A stretch of DNA of 64,000 nucleotides from Panulirus ornatus (Eukaryota; Arthropoda; Malacostraca; Decapoda; Palinuridae). This document shows positions 40,116 through 55,689 of the stretch, piece after piece. The notes below the pieces were generated by a model. The model searched no databases. It saw nothing but the letters and a program-made list of their open reading frames with translations, and was not told the origin of the DNA. How positions within the stretch are numbered: position 1 is the stretch's first letter; the number at the start of each line of letters is the position of its first letter. The translations under genes were made by a program, and so were the position numbers. The DNA lies in NCBI RefSeq assembly GCF_036320965.1, contig NC_092238.1:17884694-17948693 (forward strand). Reading direction: 5' to 3'.

Positions 40116-42229
40116 CCAGTATTGGGTGCTGGCCGTACCTAACACTCTCAAATAGGTGATTATTCAGACAGCATGGGGCCAGGCTGGTTATCAAGTAATG
40201 CTTAGAGTTGCGTATGTGAACTTCCTATACCTGGTCTTATTGCAGATGAACATAGAGGAAGAAATGTAATGGAAAATGATTGTTGACTTGAAAATAAGGT
40301 CGATAAAGAAAACAATATAAGATATATCATTAATGAGTTAAACTATAGGTCTGTAATACTCAGCCATGTTTATAACACAGACAATCAATATAGTTTTAAT
40401 CCTTGTCACAACAGTGATGTCGGCCTTTGTGTGTGTGTGTGTGTGTAGCGGGGAACGAGGGAGCTGGGACATACCTGTCAGCCACGTCCACCACCTAAGG
40501 ATATAGTGACGCTAACACAAGCTGATTAATGAATTCATACGTTGATCTCAGGATGACAAGCGAAGAGTGAGGCCCCGCCAGCTGCTCCCACAATGACCTT
40601 CCTCCCACACAGCTGACCACAGTAGCCAGTCATGAACAACTAACCATTTGTCTGGAAATTTCGACTCCACTGACAATGAGTTTAGCCGACTTAACTGTCC
40701 GATGGGAGTGTGTCTGCAACAGTACATATGCAGGATGTCAAGACGGGAGAGGAGTGTATGACTATTGTAATGAACAGCATATTTACAACAGTCGCATGAC
40801 CTGACCTCTAGAGACGCAGAAAATGTGGAACAGTCGTTTGACCTCACCTTTGCAGACCACAACTGGATGTTAAAACGTCTACACTGCAAGCAAGGCCATC
40901 GACGACACTGGTCATAACTCCTACCCTGGCCTGGCCCAGCGGCTGGAGTACGAGGACCGCAGTGTTGACAACTCTTTATAAATGCAGCGATTTTTACTGA
41001 GCTGGATAACGTGCGACGGTTTATCACGTTATCATTGGTTCAGTAGGTCTGTTGATGTAGCTACTGGAAGAGTTAACATCAGCCAGACTCTGTCTTCAGG
41101 ACAATGTGGACGCGATATACATAAGATGAAACGCTTGTGGAAGTATTGGAACAGTCGTCGCTGAATGTGCATACAAAAAGTCTATTACTGAAATGATTAA
41201 CACAAAAAAATATGCCATTAAAGGTTATCGAAGAGCACTGTTATCTTTAAGATATTTAGAGTGCACACACACACACACACACACACACACAAGCGTCCAT
41301 GGCCTATGACTTGTCAGTTTGCCGTCAACAAATACAAGGAGCTTCATGCAGAGGTCGCTGGCATCTGTACGATGCATGATACCAGCCGCCATGCACTCGC
41401 TATTTAGCCCTGAGGGTTGCAGCTTCCAGCTACCTAGTGCACAGAACTGCATCGGGAAGCTTGGCCACGAGTTAAGCTATGAGGGCAGGAAATATTCCCT
41501 AAGAGCTACTTGCTGTTCAAGTATGGTATTAAATTCATAGTTTAAAGGTTTGTGTTGTTAATCCGACGACCTAGTGGATGGCAACATCCTTCAAGTTTTC
41601 CCGAGCAGCCGCTAGATGGCAGTAACTCCTTTGTTTCCCTGGACACTCAACAAGACAAGAGACTAACTTGCAACCACCAGAGATTCACGGGATACTTGGT
41701 TCGCTGTGCAAATTTCAGTAGTCCACAGTAATTAACAGTATCGAAAAACTGTAAATTAAACAGACAAAATAGGCATATGATATGAAATTAGTAGATAATG
41801 ATGTATGGCAACATGACTGTTTCTCTCCAGTTATGTCAGTAGATGGCGACGAAGTACGTACATTCAGAACTGTCATCCAAACCTAGTTAACACGTAGACG
41901 TCTTGGTCGATCTTCGTTTTCATAGGCGTTATGTCTGCTCTCCCGCCTTGTTCCCACTAAGAGAGGCGAGGTGGATGATCTCCAGTGGCCTGGGTAGGGC
42001 CGCCGCAAATTGCATCCTCCTGAAGTAAGCAAGTGCCTGATAATGCGACGGTTGAACTGCTGTGTGTGAGGTGCAGTTGGTGCTGCACTGGTGACCGAGG
42101 ATACGATAAGTGGGGGTGAGGGAGGTGTGGCAAATAAGAAGGATGGACGGACACAAATACTATTACTACTAGAAAAGGTATTATACAGTTACCTGTACCA
42201 TGAAAAAGCCATCCTATCTGTCTGCCTGC
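40116..42229. other. Single-copy sequence, no gene recognised
   Basis: It contains (GT)n at 40428-40447 and (AC)n at 41264-41291. The words CGCTAGATGG (23762 and 41611) and AGTAGATGGCG (41830) recur but are too short to define a family. No ORF with a recognisable domain. Confidence 0.55.
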
Positions 42230-44076
42230 ACACACACCGAGGAAGTTCTGACGGTACTTTAGCTGTGGGCATCTCTAACAACTTCTGTCGCTCTACCTTT
42301 CCCTCACTTTCCCGTTCTGACGGTACGACTCCTGTCTCTCCCGTAGACAAAGCAACTCTCTTTGGTTCCCGTTTCAGCTCTAACTCCACCTTGGATGATA
42401 CATACATTCCTTCTCCACCTGATGCTCCTCTTACAAATTTTATGCCTCTTCTCATAAGGCCTTTTCAAACTGTCCGAAAGGCGCATCTTTCTTTAGACAC
42501 AAGCAGGGCAAATGGTCCTGATGGCATCACTCCCCATGGACTAAAAGAGTGTGCTTCCGAACTTGCACTTGTGCTTGCTAGTCTGTTCCGTTCTGTTTGA
42601 AAATCGAAACTTTTCTTCTTGGAAACATGCGTTGGTACATTCTATCTCTTAAGAACAGTGACTGTTCTAACTCCTCCAAGTATCATCCTGTTGCTTTGAC
42701 ATCTACCATATCAAAAGGATTTGAATCTCTCCTGAACTCCCATAGCCTCAGACGTCTTTGAAGCTCACAGTCTTCTTTGTGATCACCAACAAGGCAAGAT
42801 CCGCTGATGATATTCTTTTCTGTCTTACTTATGTCTGCTCATAATCTCTGAAAGATTTTTAGGAACCCTTCATAGTTGCCCTAGAACATATCCAACGATT
42901 TTGATAGGGTGTGGCATCGGGTCTCATTTCTAGGCTCTCTTCTCTCATTTTACTTTCTCATTTCTCAGTTCATCTCTGGCTGAGCTATCTCCATGGTCAT
43001 TGATGGATCAGCCGCTCCCCCTCTCTCCATCAACAGCGGTGTCCCTCAAGGTTCTGTCCTGCCTCTTACACCTTTTCTTCTCTTTATCTACGATTTTCTT
43101 TCTTCTGTAAATAACCGAATGCACTCACACACTGACGACTCAACGCTGCATTCCTCCACATCCTACAGTTCTGCTTCTTCAGTCATTCTATCTGAATTTC
43201 GTCTCGGCACAACGTCCTCAACAAATACAAACTTGGACGGGATGTCTGAGTGGAGTAGGAGAAATCTGGTTGTTTTATGCCTCCAAGACCAAATTTCTGC
43301 CCATCTCTCCATCGAAAATTCCTCACAACTTTTTCCTCCGACGATTCTGTAAATCCACCTCTTGACTCAATGAACGCACTTGGTATCACAGTAACATCCA
43401 CTCTCTCTTGGAAACCCCGCATCACGGAAATTGCTAAGACTGCCTCTAAGATTCTGGGAGTCTAGCTTAGAAGTCGAAATTTCTTTCTTTTGGATAGTTA
43501 GTCCATTTCCTCAAAGGGCTGATCCGTCTTTCTATGGAGCACTGCTCTCACAACTGGGGTGGTTCTAGCTCTCTATGCTTACTTAACAGAGATGAGTCGA
43601 AAGCGGTCCAGTTTACCAACTGTCCCAGGCTAGCTTCAAAACTTGACCCGTTTGTCATACACCTTAGTGTTGGTATACTTTCCCTCTTCTACAGGTATCA
43701 CTTTGGTTTTTCCTTCCGAGAGCAGGCTGTTTGTATGCTCCCAGCAGTAACTAGACCACGTAATACTTGGCAGTCTGCTACAACATATGATTACTGTGTG
43801 GCCATTAGCAACTCAAAGGTGGGCCATTATGATCATTGTTTCTTTCTTTATACCTCTAAGATTTGCATCTCTCTACCTTCTCTTGTCTTTCCCAATAACT
43901 ATAGCCTGCCCCATTTTAAAAGACAGTTTTTTTTCACTTCCTCTTAAATTCTTGAATATTTTTCCCTTCTTTTATTCCTTTCATTAACTCTATGTATTTC
44001 ATTTGAGACTTGGCCTTGATGTGGGCTTTCGTCAGTGTCTGGAGCCTCCAACGTAAAAAAAAAAAGAAGAAAAGGG
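42230..44076 (+). mobile_element. Jockey-like non-LTR retrotransposon remnant with poly-A tail
   Basis: 5'-truncated plus-strand copy unrelated to the RTE-like family. It holds the RT and C-terminal region, a short 3' UTR (ends CAGTGTCTGGAGCCTCCAAC) and a terminal A-run at 44056-44066 followed by A-rich sequence. A simple poly-A end fits jockey/CR1-type elements and contrasts with the microsatellite tails of the RTE-like copies. The left boundary is approximate. Confidence 0.8.
42240..43950 (+). pseudogene. Jockey-like reverse transcriptase remnant
   Basis: Open blocks in changing frames. 42240-42600 ends with KAHLSLDTSRANGPDGITPH and LKECASELALVLASLF, the GPDGI block at the start of RT. 42600-42760 shows SSWKHALVHSI and YHPVALTS words, out of frame. 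42993-43352 has NSGVPQGSVLPLTPFLLFIY, the PQGS motif B, and motif C as HTDDSTLHSS, keeping both aspartates. 43277-43465 has NALGITVTSTLSWKPRITEI. 43534-43947 has the C-terminal LFYRYHFG and NNYSLPHFKRQ blocks. At least four frameshifts and several stops make it non-functional. The role in the family is target-primed reverse transcription. Confidence 0.8.
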
Positions 44077-44767
<691 letters not shown>

Positions 44768-46646
44768 ATTGAATAGAAGAAAGAGGCAGGAGGTCAAGAG
44801 AAAGGTACAAGACGTGAAAAAGAGGGCAAATGAGAGTTGGGGTTAGAGAGTATCATTAAATTTTAGGGAGAATAAAAAGATGTTTTGGAAGGAGGTAAAT
44901 AAAGTGCGTAAGACAAGGGAACAAATGGGAACATCAGTGAAGGAGGCTAATGGGGAGGTGATAACAAGTACTGGTGATGTGAGAAGAAGATGGAGTGAGT
45001 ATTTTGAAGGTTTCATGAATGTGTGTGATGATAGAGTGGCAGATATAGGGTACTTTGGTCGAAGTGGTGTGCAAAGTGAGAGGGTTAGGGAGAATGATTT
45101 GGTAAACAGAGAAGAGATAGTAAAAGCTTTGCAGAAGATGAAAGCCGGCAAGGCAACGGGTTTGGATGGTATTGCAGTGGAATTTATTAACAAAAGGGGG
45201 TGACTGTATTGTTGACTGGTTGTTAAGGTTATTTAATGTATGTATGACTCACGGTGAGGTGCGTGAGAACTGGCGGAATGCTTGCACAGGGCCATTGTAC
45301 AAAGGCAAAGGGGATAAGAGTGAGTGCTCAAATTACAGAGGTATAAGTTTGTTGAGTATTCCTGGGAAATTATATGGGAGGGTATTGATTGAGAGGGTGA
45401 AGACATGTACAGAGCATCAGATTGGGAAGGGCAGTGTGGTTTCAGAAGTGGTAGAGGATGTCTGGATCAAGTGTTTCTTTGAAAAATGTATGTGAGAAAT
45501 ACTTAGAAAATCAAATGGATTTGTATGTAGCATTTATGGATCTGGAGAAGGCGTATGATAGAGTTGATAGAGATGCTCTGTGGAAGGTATTAAGAATATA
45601 ATAGTGTGGGAGGTAAGTTGTTAGAAGCAGTGAAAAGTTTTTATCGAGGATGTAAGGCATGTGTACGTGTAGGAAGAGAGGAAAGTGATTGGTTCTCAGT
45701 GAATGTTGGTTTTGCGGCATGGGTGCGTGATGTCTCCATGGTTGTTTAATTTGTTTATGGATGGGGTTGTTAGGGAGGTGAATGCAAGAGTCTTGGAAAG
45801 AGGGGCAAGTATGCAGTCTGTTGTGAATGAGAGAGCTTGGGAAATGAGTCAGTTGTTGTTCGCTGATGATACAGCACTGGTGGCTGATTCGGGGGAGAAA
45901 ATGCAGGAGCTGGTGGCTGAGTTTGGTAAAGTGTGTGAAGAAAGCTGAGGATAAATGTGAATAAGAGCAAGGTAATTATTAGGTACAGTAGGGTTGAGGG
46001 ACAAGTCAGTTGTGAGTTAAGTTTGAATGGAGAAAAACTAGAGGAAGTGAAATGTTTTAGATATCTGGGAGTGGATTTGGCAGCGGATGGAACCATGGAA
46101 GCGGAAGGGGTGAGGGAGGGGGCGAAAGTTCTGGGAGCGTTGAAAAATGTGTGGAAGTTGAGAACGTTATCTTGGAAAGCAAAAATGGGTATGTTTGAAG
46201 GAATAGTGGTTCCAACAATGTTATATGGGTGCGAGGCGGGGGCTATAGAGTCGTGCGGAGGAGGGTGGATGTACTGGAAATAAGATGTTTGAGGACAATA
46301 CGTGGTGTGAGGTGGTTTGATCGAGTAAGTAGTGAAAGGGTAAGAGAGATGTGTGGTAATAAAAAGAGTGTGAATAAGAGAGGCAGGAGAGGGTGTTTTG
46401 AAATGGTTTGGTCACATGGAGAGAATGAGTGAGGAAAGATTGACAAAGAGGATATATGTGTCAGAAGTGGAGGGAACGAGAAGTGGGAGACCAAATTGGA
46501 GGTGGAAAGATGATGTGAAAAAGATTTTGAGTGATCGGGGCCTGAACATGCAGGAGGGTGACAGGTGTGCAAGGAATAGAGTGAATTGGAACGATGTGGT
46601 ATACCGGGGTCGACATGCTGTCAGTGGATTGAACCAGGGCATGTGA
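44768..46646 (+). pseudogene. RT gene remnant of RTE copy H
   Basis: The first lesion is a GAG-to-TAG change at 44844-44846 (NESWG-stop-RVSLNF). Open pieces follow: 44880-45203 (MKAGKATGLDGIAVEF), 45166-45495 ([20 protein letters not shown]), 45703-45948 ([18 protein letters not shown] and motif C FADD near 45860), 45957-46283 ([14 protein letters not shown]), 46229-46432 and 46398-46646 ([13 protein letters not shown] to GLNQGM). Single-base indels cause the frame changes. Motif A ([13 protein letters not shown], about 45527-45565) is intact at the DNA level. The CGA at 46611-46613 is intact, so the tail reads to the family stop. Confidence 0.85.
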
Positions 46647-46963
46647 AGCGTCTGGAGTAAACCATGGAAAGTTTTGTGGGGCCTGATGTGGAAAGGGAGC
46701 TGTGGTTTCGGTGCATTATACATGACAGCTAGAGACTGAGTGTGAACGAATGTGGCCTTTGTTGTCTTTTCCTAGCGCTACCTCGCACACATACGAAGGG
46801 AGGGGGTTTTCATTTCATGTGTGGCGGGGTGGCGACGGGAATGAATAAGGGCAGACAGTATGAATTATGTACATGTGTATATATGTATATGTCTGTGTGT
46901 GTATATATATGTATACGTTGAGATGTATAGATACGTATATATGCTGTGTGTGGACGTGTATAT

Positions 46964-46975
46964 ATATACATGTGT
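46964..46975. repeat. 12-bp target-site duplication, left copy
   Basis: ATATACATGTGT, identical to 47091-47102, flanks the palindromic insertion. The unoccupied equivalent in RTE copy G (28133-28144) has it once. Confidence 0.8.
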
Positions 46976-47090
46976 TGGAAAGGATCACAGTTTTGCGCGT
47001 GATCAAGATTTTCCTATGAGTCCACGGGGAAAATAAAACACGATAAGTTCGCAACTTATCGTGTTTCATTTTCCCCGTGGACTCATAGGA
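46976..47090. mobile_element. 115-bp palindromic PLE-derived insertion
   Basis: It starts TGGAAAGGATCACAG, the reverse complement of the PLE terminal end seen near 24010. It contains two 39-bp inverted arms (47011-47049 and 47053-47091) separated by CGC, with a single mismatch. The arms carry ACTTATCGTGTTT and CCCCGTGGACTCATAGG, the terminal block of the PLE family. It has no coding capacity. The 12-bp direct repeats either side and an empty paralogous site show it arrived as one insertion in the RTE tail. Confidence 0.78.
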
Positions 47091-47102
47091 ATATACATGT
47101 GT
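47091..47102. repeat. 12-bp target-site duplication, right copy
   Basis: ATATACATGTGT; its first base also closes the right palindrome arm. The sequence that follows (ATGTGGGTGGGTTGGGCC) resumes the RTE 3' UTR. Confidence 0.8.
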
Positions 47103-47195
47103 ATGTGGGTGGGTTGGGCCATTCTTTCGTCTGTTTCCTTACGCTACCTCGCTAGCGCAGGAGACAGCGACAAAGTATAATAAAAAATATATAAT

Positions 47196-47596
47196 GAATA
47201 TATTCCTATGAGTACACGGGGAAAATGGAACGCGATAAGCTCCCAAGTGCGCTTTCGTGTAATAATCACATCATCAGGGGAGACACAAGAGAGATATATA
47301 CCAGTCACTTGATATACAACGATGAGACGTAGCTAGGACGCCATTTGGTAAACATGTGATCGTCGAAGACAGACAACGAGCGTATCATAAACTTATTATG
47401 TAGACAAGAAGGTGAATTGCTTACAAATTGTATCAACAATAAAGTTATCCAATTTGTATAGACCTTCACTAATATTATGATTATAATTCTTTGTGCATTT
47501 GATAATAGAAGATTCAATGAAATTTCTCGTGGTATTGGAGTTAGAGTTAATAACTGAGATGGCATTACTCCAGTCAATACAGTGATCATAGTTTTT
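47196..47596 (-). mobile_element. PLE fragment, minus strand (end of GIY-YIG region and terminal sequence)
   Basis: Minus-strand equivalent of 23260-24000 without the 350-bp insertion: terminal block (about 47196-47260), the CACATCATCAGGGGAGA block, the AGCTAGGACGCCATTTGG block (about 47330-47350), then the coding end. On the minus strand, frame by frame, it reads YDHCIDWSNAI, NSNSNTTRNFIESSIIK and ISEGLYKLDNFIVDTICKQF. The Met-initiated open frame over 47305-47652 uses a different frame and is not the real protein. Confidence 0.7.
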
Positions 47597-47751
47597 AACT
47601 CTAACTCCAGTACCACGAGAAATATCATTGAATCTTCTATAATTAGATACACAAAGAATTATTACCTTAATATTAGTGAAGGTCTACACAAATTGGCAAC
47701 TTTATTGATGATAAAACTTATAAACAATTCATCATACTTAACCATACTTAA
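47597..47751 (+). mobile_element. PLE fragment, plus strand, inverted partner of the previous one
   Basis: Plus-strand translation gives NSNSSTTRNIIESSIIRYTK, then NYYLNISEGLHKL, the same segment that the preceding fragment carries on the opposite strand. Together they make an imperfect inverted repeat with arms of about 150 bp and a loop of about 50 bp. The fragment stops in AATTCATCATACTT, where the 3' tail of RTE copy I begins. Confidence 0.7.
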
Positions 47752-48204
47752 TAGCGAGGTAGCGCAAGGAAATACCAGGAATGGCCCAAACCACCCACAT
47801 ACACATGTATATACATACACGTCCACACACGCACATAACATACCTATACATTTCAACGTATACATACATATACATACACAGACATTTACATATATATATA
47901 CATGTGCATATTCATACTTGTTGCCTTCATCCATTCTCGTCACCACCCCGCCACACATGAAAATAGCACCCCCCCTCCCCACCCGCGAGGTAGCGCTAGG
48001 AAAAGACAACAAAGGCCACATTCGTTCACACTCAGTCTCTAGCTGTCATATGCAATGCACCCAAACCACAGCTCCCTTTCCACATCCAGGCCCCACAGAC
48101 CTTTCCATGGTTTAACCCAGACGCTTCACATGCCCTGGTTCAATCCATTGACAGCATGTTGACCCCTATACCACATCTTTCCAATGCACTCTATTCCTTG
48201 CACG

Positions 48205-49625
48205 CTATTCACCCTCCTGTATGTTCAGGCTCCGATCGCTCAATTTTTTTTTTTTTTTCACTCCATCGTTCCATCTCCAATATGGTTTCCCGCTTCTCCT
48301 TCTTCCCTCTACCTCTGACACGTGTGTCCTCTTTGTCAATCTTTCATCGCTCATTCTCTCCATGTGACCAAACCATTTCAACACACCCGCTTCTGCTCTC
48401 TCAATCACACTCTTTTTATTACCACACATCTCCCTTACCCTTTAATTACTTACTCGATCAAACGGCCTCACACCACATGTTGCCCTGAAATATTTCAATC
48501 CAACACATCCACTCTCCTCCGCACAACCCTATTTATAGCCCATGCCTCACAACCATATAACATTGTTGGAACCACTATTCCTTCAAACATAAACATTTTT
48601 GCTCTCAGAGATAACGTTCTCTCCTTCCACACATTCTTCAACGCTCCCAGAACCTTCGCCCCCTCCCCAATCCTGTGACTCACTTCCGCTTCCATGATTC
48701 CATCTGCTGCTAAATCCACTCCCAGATATCTAAAAAAAAAAAATTCATTTCCACCAGTTTTTCTTCATACAAACTCTCCTCCCAATTAACTTGTCCCTCA
48801 ACATTCATTCTCAATTTTCTCCTTTCACACACATTTCCTAACTCAGTCACCAACTTCTGCAGTTTCTCACTCGAATCAGCAAGTAGAGCTATATCATCGG
48901 TGAAAATCAAATGACTCACTTCCCCGACAGACTGCATACTCGCCCGTCTCTCCCAAGCCCTTGCATTTGCTTCCCTAACCATCTCGTCCATAAACAAATT
49001 CAATAACCATGGGAACATCACACACCCCTGCCGCAAACCGACATTCACGGGGAACCAATCACTTTCCTCGCTTCCTAATCGTACACATGCCTTACATCCT
49101 TGGTAAAAACTTTTCACTGCTTCTAGCAACTTACCTCCCACACCATGTACTCTTAAAGCCTTCCACAAACAATCTCTATCAATCCTATCATATGCCTTTT
49201 CCAGATCCAAAAATGCTACATATAAATCCATCTGTTTTTCTAAGTATTTCTCACATATATTCTTCAAAGCAAACACATGATCCACACATTCTCTACCACT
49301 TATGAAACCACATTGCTCTTCCCCAGTCTGATGTTCTGTACATGCCTTCACCGTCTCGATCAATACCCTCCCATATAATTTCCCAGGAACACTCAAAAAA
49401 CTTATGCCACTGTAGATTGAGCACTCACCTTTATCCCTTTTTGCCTTTGTACAATGGCACTATGCTTGCATTTCGCCTGTCCTCAGGCACTTCACCATGA
49501 TCTATACATATACTGAATATCTTTACCAATCAATCAACAACACAGTCACCTCCGTTTTTAATAAATTCCACTGCAGCACCATTCAAACCCGCCGTCTTGC
49601 CGGATTTCATCTTCCGTAAAGCTTT
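48205..49625 (-). pseudogene. RT and basic tail remnant of RTE copy I
   Basis: RT is open at 48710-49396 with SVPGKLYGRVLIETVKA, CGFISGRECVDHVFALKNIC, motif [31 protein letters not shown] and motif C FTDDIALLAD (Ala-to-Thr, both Asp kept). The frame is lost beside an A-run near 48730. The rest is at 48495-48719 ([20 protein letters not shown]) and 48205-48429 ([17 protein letters not shown]). The CpG hotspot in the tail reads CAA here. Confidence 0.82.
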
Positions 49626-49821
49626 CACTACCTCTTCTCTGTTTACGAAACCGTTCTCCCTGACCCTCTCATTCGTGCACCACCCCGCCCAAACCACCCT
49701 ATATCTGCCACACTATCATCAAACACATACAACAATTCTTCATAATACTCTATCTCCTCACTTCATCACTACCTGTTATTACCTCCCAACTGATCACGTT
49801 TGATCTCTTGTCTTACGCACG

Positions 49822-51030
49822 TTATTCACCTCCTTCCAAAACAGTCATTATATTCTTCCTAAAATCTAATGATACCCTTTCACTCCAACTCCCATTTGCC
49901 CTCTTCTTTACCTTTTGCACCTTTTTCTTGACTTCCTCTCGCCTTCTTTTATACATCTCCCAGTCATTTGCACTACTTCCCTGCAAAAATCGTCCGAACG
50001 CTTCTCTTTTTTCTTTCACTAACAACCTTTCTTCTTCATCCCACCACTCACTAACCTTTCTCATCTGCCCACCTTCCACCTTTCTCATGCCACATGCATC
50101 TTTTGCGCAAGCCATCACTGCTTCCCTAATTACATCCCATTCTTCCCCCACTCCCCTCACGTCCTTTGTTCTCACCTTTTGCCATTCTACACTCAATCTC
50201 AAGTGATACTTCTTCATACTACTCTCCTTTTCAAGCTCGCTTACTCTCACCACTCTCTTCTCCCAAATATTCTCTCTTCTTTTCTGGAAACCTCGACAAT
50301 TCTTCACCTTCACCTCCACAAGATAGTGATCATACACCCGTCTAGCCGCCCCTCCTACACACATACATATGCTTATGTATATCTCTCTTTTTAAAGCAGG
50401 TATTCCCAATCACCTGTCATTTTTCAGCACACAAATCCGCAAGCTTTTCACTATTTCCATCCTGAATACCCCATGTACACCAATTATATCCTTAACTGCC
50501 ACATTACTCACCTTCGCTTTTTAATTACCCATCATTTTAATCCGATCTCGCGCATCAAAGCTGCTAAAACACTCACTCAGCTGCTCCCAAAACACTTGCC
50601 TCTCATGATCTTTCTTCTCATAACCAGGTGTACAGGCACCAATAATCACCCATTTCTCTCCGTCCACATTCAGTTTTATCTAGATCAATCTGGAATTTAC
50701 TTTCTTACACGCTATCACATACTCCCACAACTCCTGCTTCAGGAGTAGTGCTTTCGTTCCTTTGCTCTTGTCCTCTCACCAACCCCTGAATTTACTCCCG
50801 AGACTTTCCCAAACCAATCTTCCCCTTTACCCTTGAGCTTCGTTTCACTCAGAGCCAAAACATTCAGGATTCTTTCCTCAAACATACTACCTATCTCTTC
50901 TTTCTTCTCATCTTGGTTACATTCACACACATTTAGACACCCCAATCTGAGCCTTCGAGGAGAATGAGCAATCTTCACTTGATTCCTTCTGTTTTCCATT
51001 TTAGAAATTACAATACAAGGAGGGGAGGAT
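49822..51030 (-). pseudogene. AP-endonuclease and linker remnant of RTE copy I
   Basis: The N-terminal endonuclease is open at 50739-51030: [43 protein letters not shown] holds the catalytic Glu. The middle (about 50400-50740) is broken. The end (YDHYLVEVKVKNCRGFQKRR, where SDH has become YDH) and the linker (WDVIREAVMACAKDACGM, EEERLLVKEKREAFGRFLQG) are open at 49822-50409. The N-terminal part matches the inverted fragment at 1540-1800. Confidence 0.82.
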
Positions 51031-51119
51031 TCCAGCACCCCGCTCCTGCCCCGTTTAGTCGCCTTTACTACACCACGCGAGGAATAGTGAGTGGGAAGCA
51101 ATCATTTTCCCCCATCCCC

Positions 51120-54455
<3,336 letters not shown>

Positions 54456-55689
54456 TCTGTTATGAAAATGTATTCTTTTATTCTAGGTAACTGTCTTATC
54501 TTCCTACTACACCCACACGTAAGCTGCTGCATTCAGTTCACAAACGCAAATTCTTCATCGGACGCATAATGCCCGACAACAAGTAAATTACACTATTCTA
54601 GATTTTCTTGCGATGAGCGTTACGTGCTGGACCTGCCTTATGGCTGCATCTCGTCGTATGCCCTAGTAAGTTAGTCTTCTTTTCCCTTGTCTTTTTTTGG
54701 GAGACCTTGCCTGTATCCTTCAAAGAAAGGGCGTGTGTCAGGGCGTCCCGCTGAGCGGAGTACGAGCGGGTCTTTACCGTTAGTTATACCGTAGAGGGAG
54801 GTAAGGTAGGGCCGGCATGCCTAGCATACCTGCAGGTCGGGCCTGACCGTAGAGCATGACCAGGTCCTGACCAGTAGACCGAGTCTCGTCTCCTAACCCC
54901 TGCTGGGAAGCAGACAGGACTTGTACAGGACGTGCCTGTTGTAAGCTGGGGTTCGTTTGCCAGTAGCTTGGCCTCCGTCGTAGATGGAACGTTGCCAAGT
55001 GATGTTGATATGACTCCAGCAGGTACCTTATACTGCCAGGGCCCACGCCCCTACACCCCATGGCGTCGAATGTCGTACAAGTCCCGGGGTCAAGCAGTGA
55101 CCAACGTCCTCATCCCCCCCCCCAACCCACCCCCACCCCCACCCCTCCACCCCCCAAACAAAAAAGTCAATGAGCGTCTCTCCCACGACAGGGCGTGCAG
55201 TGTCCCTTCTACGACAGGTGGTGGAGCGCCCCTCTTATGACAGGTCGTGTAGTGTCCTTAGGGCCTACGACAGGTGGTGGAGCGCCCCACTCCCAAGAAA
55301 CAAGTCGTCGAGCGACCACATGACGACTTCCCGCCAGCCTTCCATAACATTACCTCTTCGCTCCGTTATGGGATGCCATCGTTCGCGAGAATCTAATTCC
55401 AACAATCCGGAAATTTCGACGTAGAATGAAAACTTTCGGGCCATGTCCCCAGAACAGAATCACTTACAGTTTTGTGCTACGCGCAGCGTCGGGTCGGTCG
55501 ACCAGGTGAGCGCTGGACGTGTCCACCACCACCACACGTGGGAAGAAAACAATATGGCACAAGGCTTGGCTGACTGCCACCAGTTACTCAAGAGAGATCT
55601 TGTTGTGGTCTTACTACCTGAACCTGATTTACTGAGGTTCTTCAAGCAAAAGTTATGATGTACAACACAAAGCAGCCTGGGTCCTGCAG
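54456..55689. other. Single-copy sequence, no gene recognised
   Basis: Open frames at 54780-55061 (minus) and 54932-55240 (plus) overlap and neither shows a known domain. A C-rich run lies at 55117-55158 and a loose repeat of GACAGGTGGTGGAGCGCCCC at 55190-55310. Confidence 0.55.

Larger units (their letters stand above)
44768..47195 (+). mobile_element. RTE-like retrotransposon copy H, interrupted by a palindromic insertion
   Basis: Plus-strand copy from the end of the linker (RKRQEVKRKVQDVKKRANES) through RT, the basic tail and a nearly complete 3' UTR ending GACAGCGACAAAGTATAATA then AAAAAATATATAATGA. The UTR is split at 46976-47090 by a 115-bp PLE-derived palindrome. The coding part is broken into six open pieces. 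Confidence 0.92.

Noticed and set aside
54780..55240. Overlapping open frames on both strands in single-copy DNA
   Set aside because: No recognisable domain or splice-site context that I could support; lengths fit chance in GC-richer sequence.
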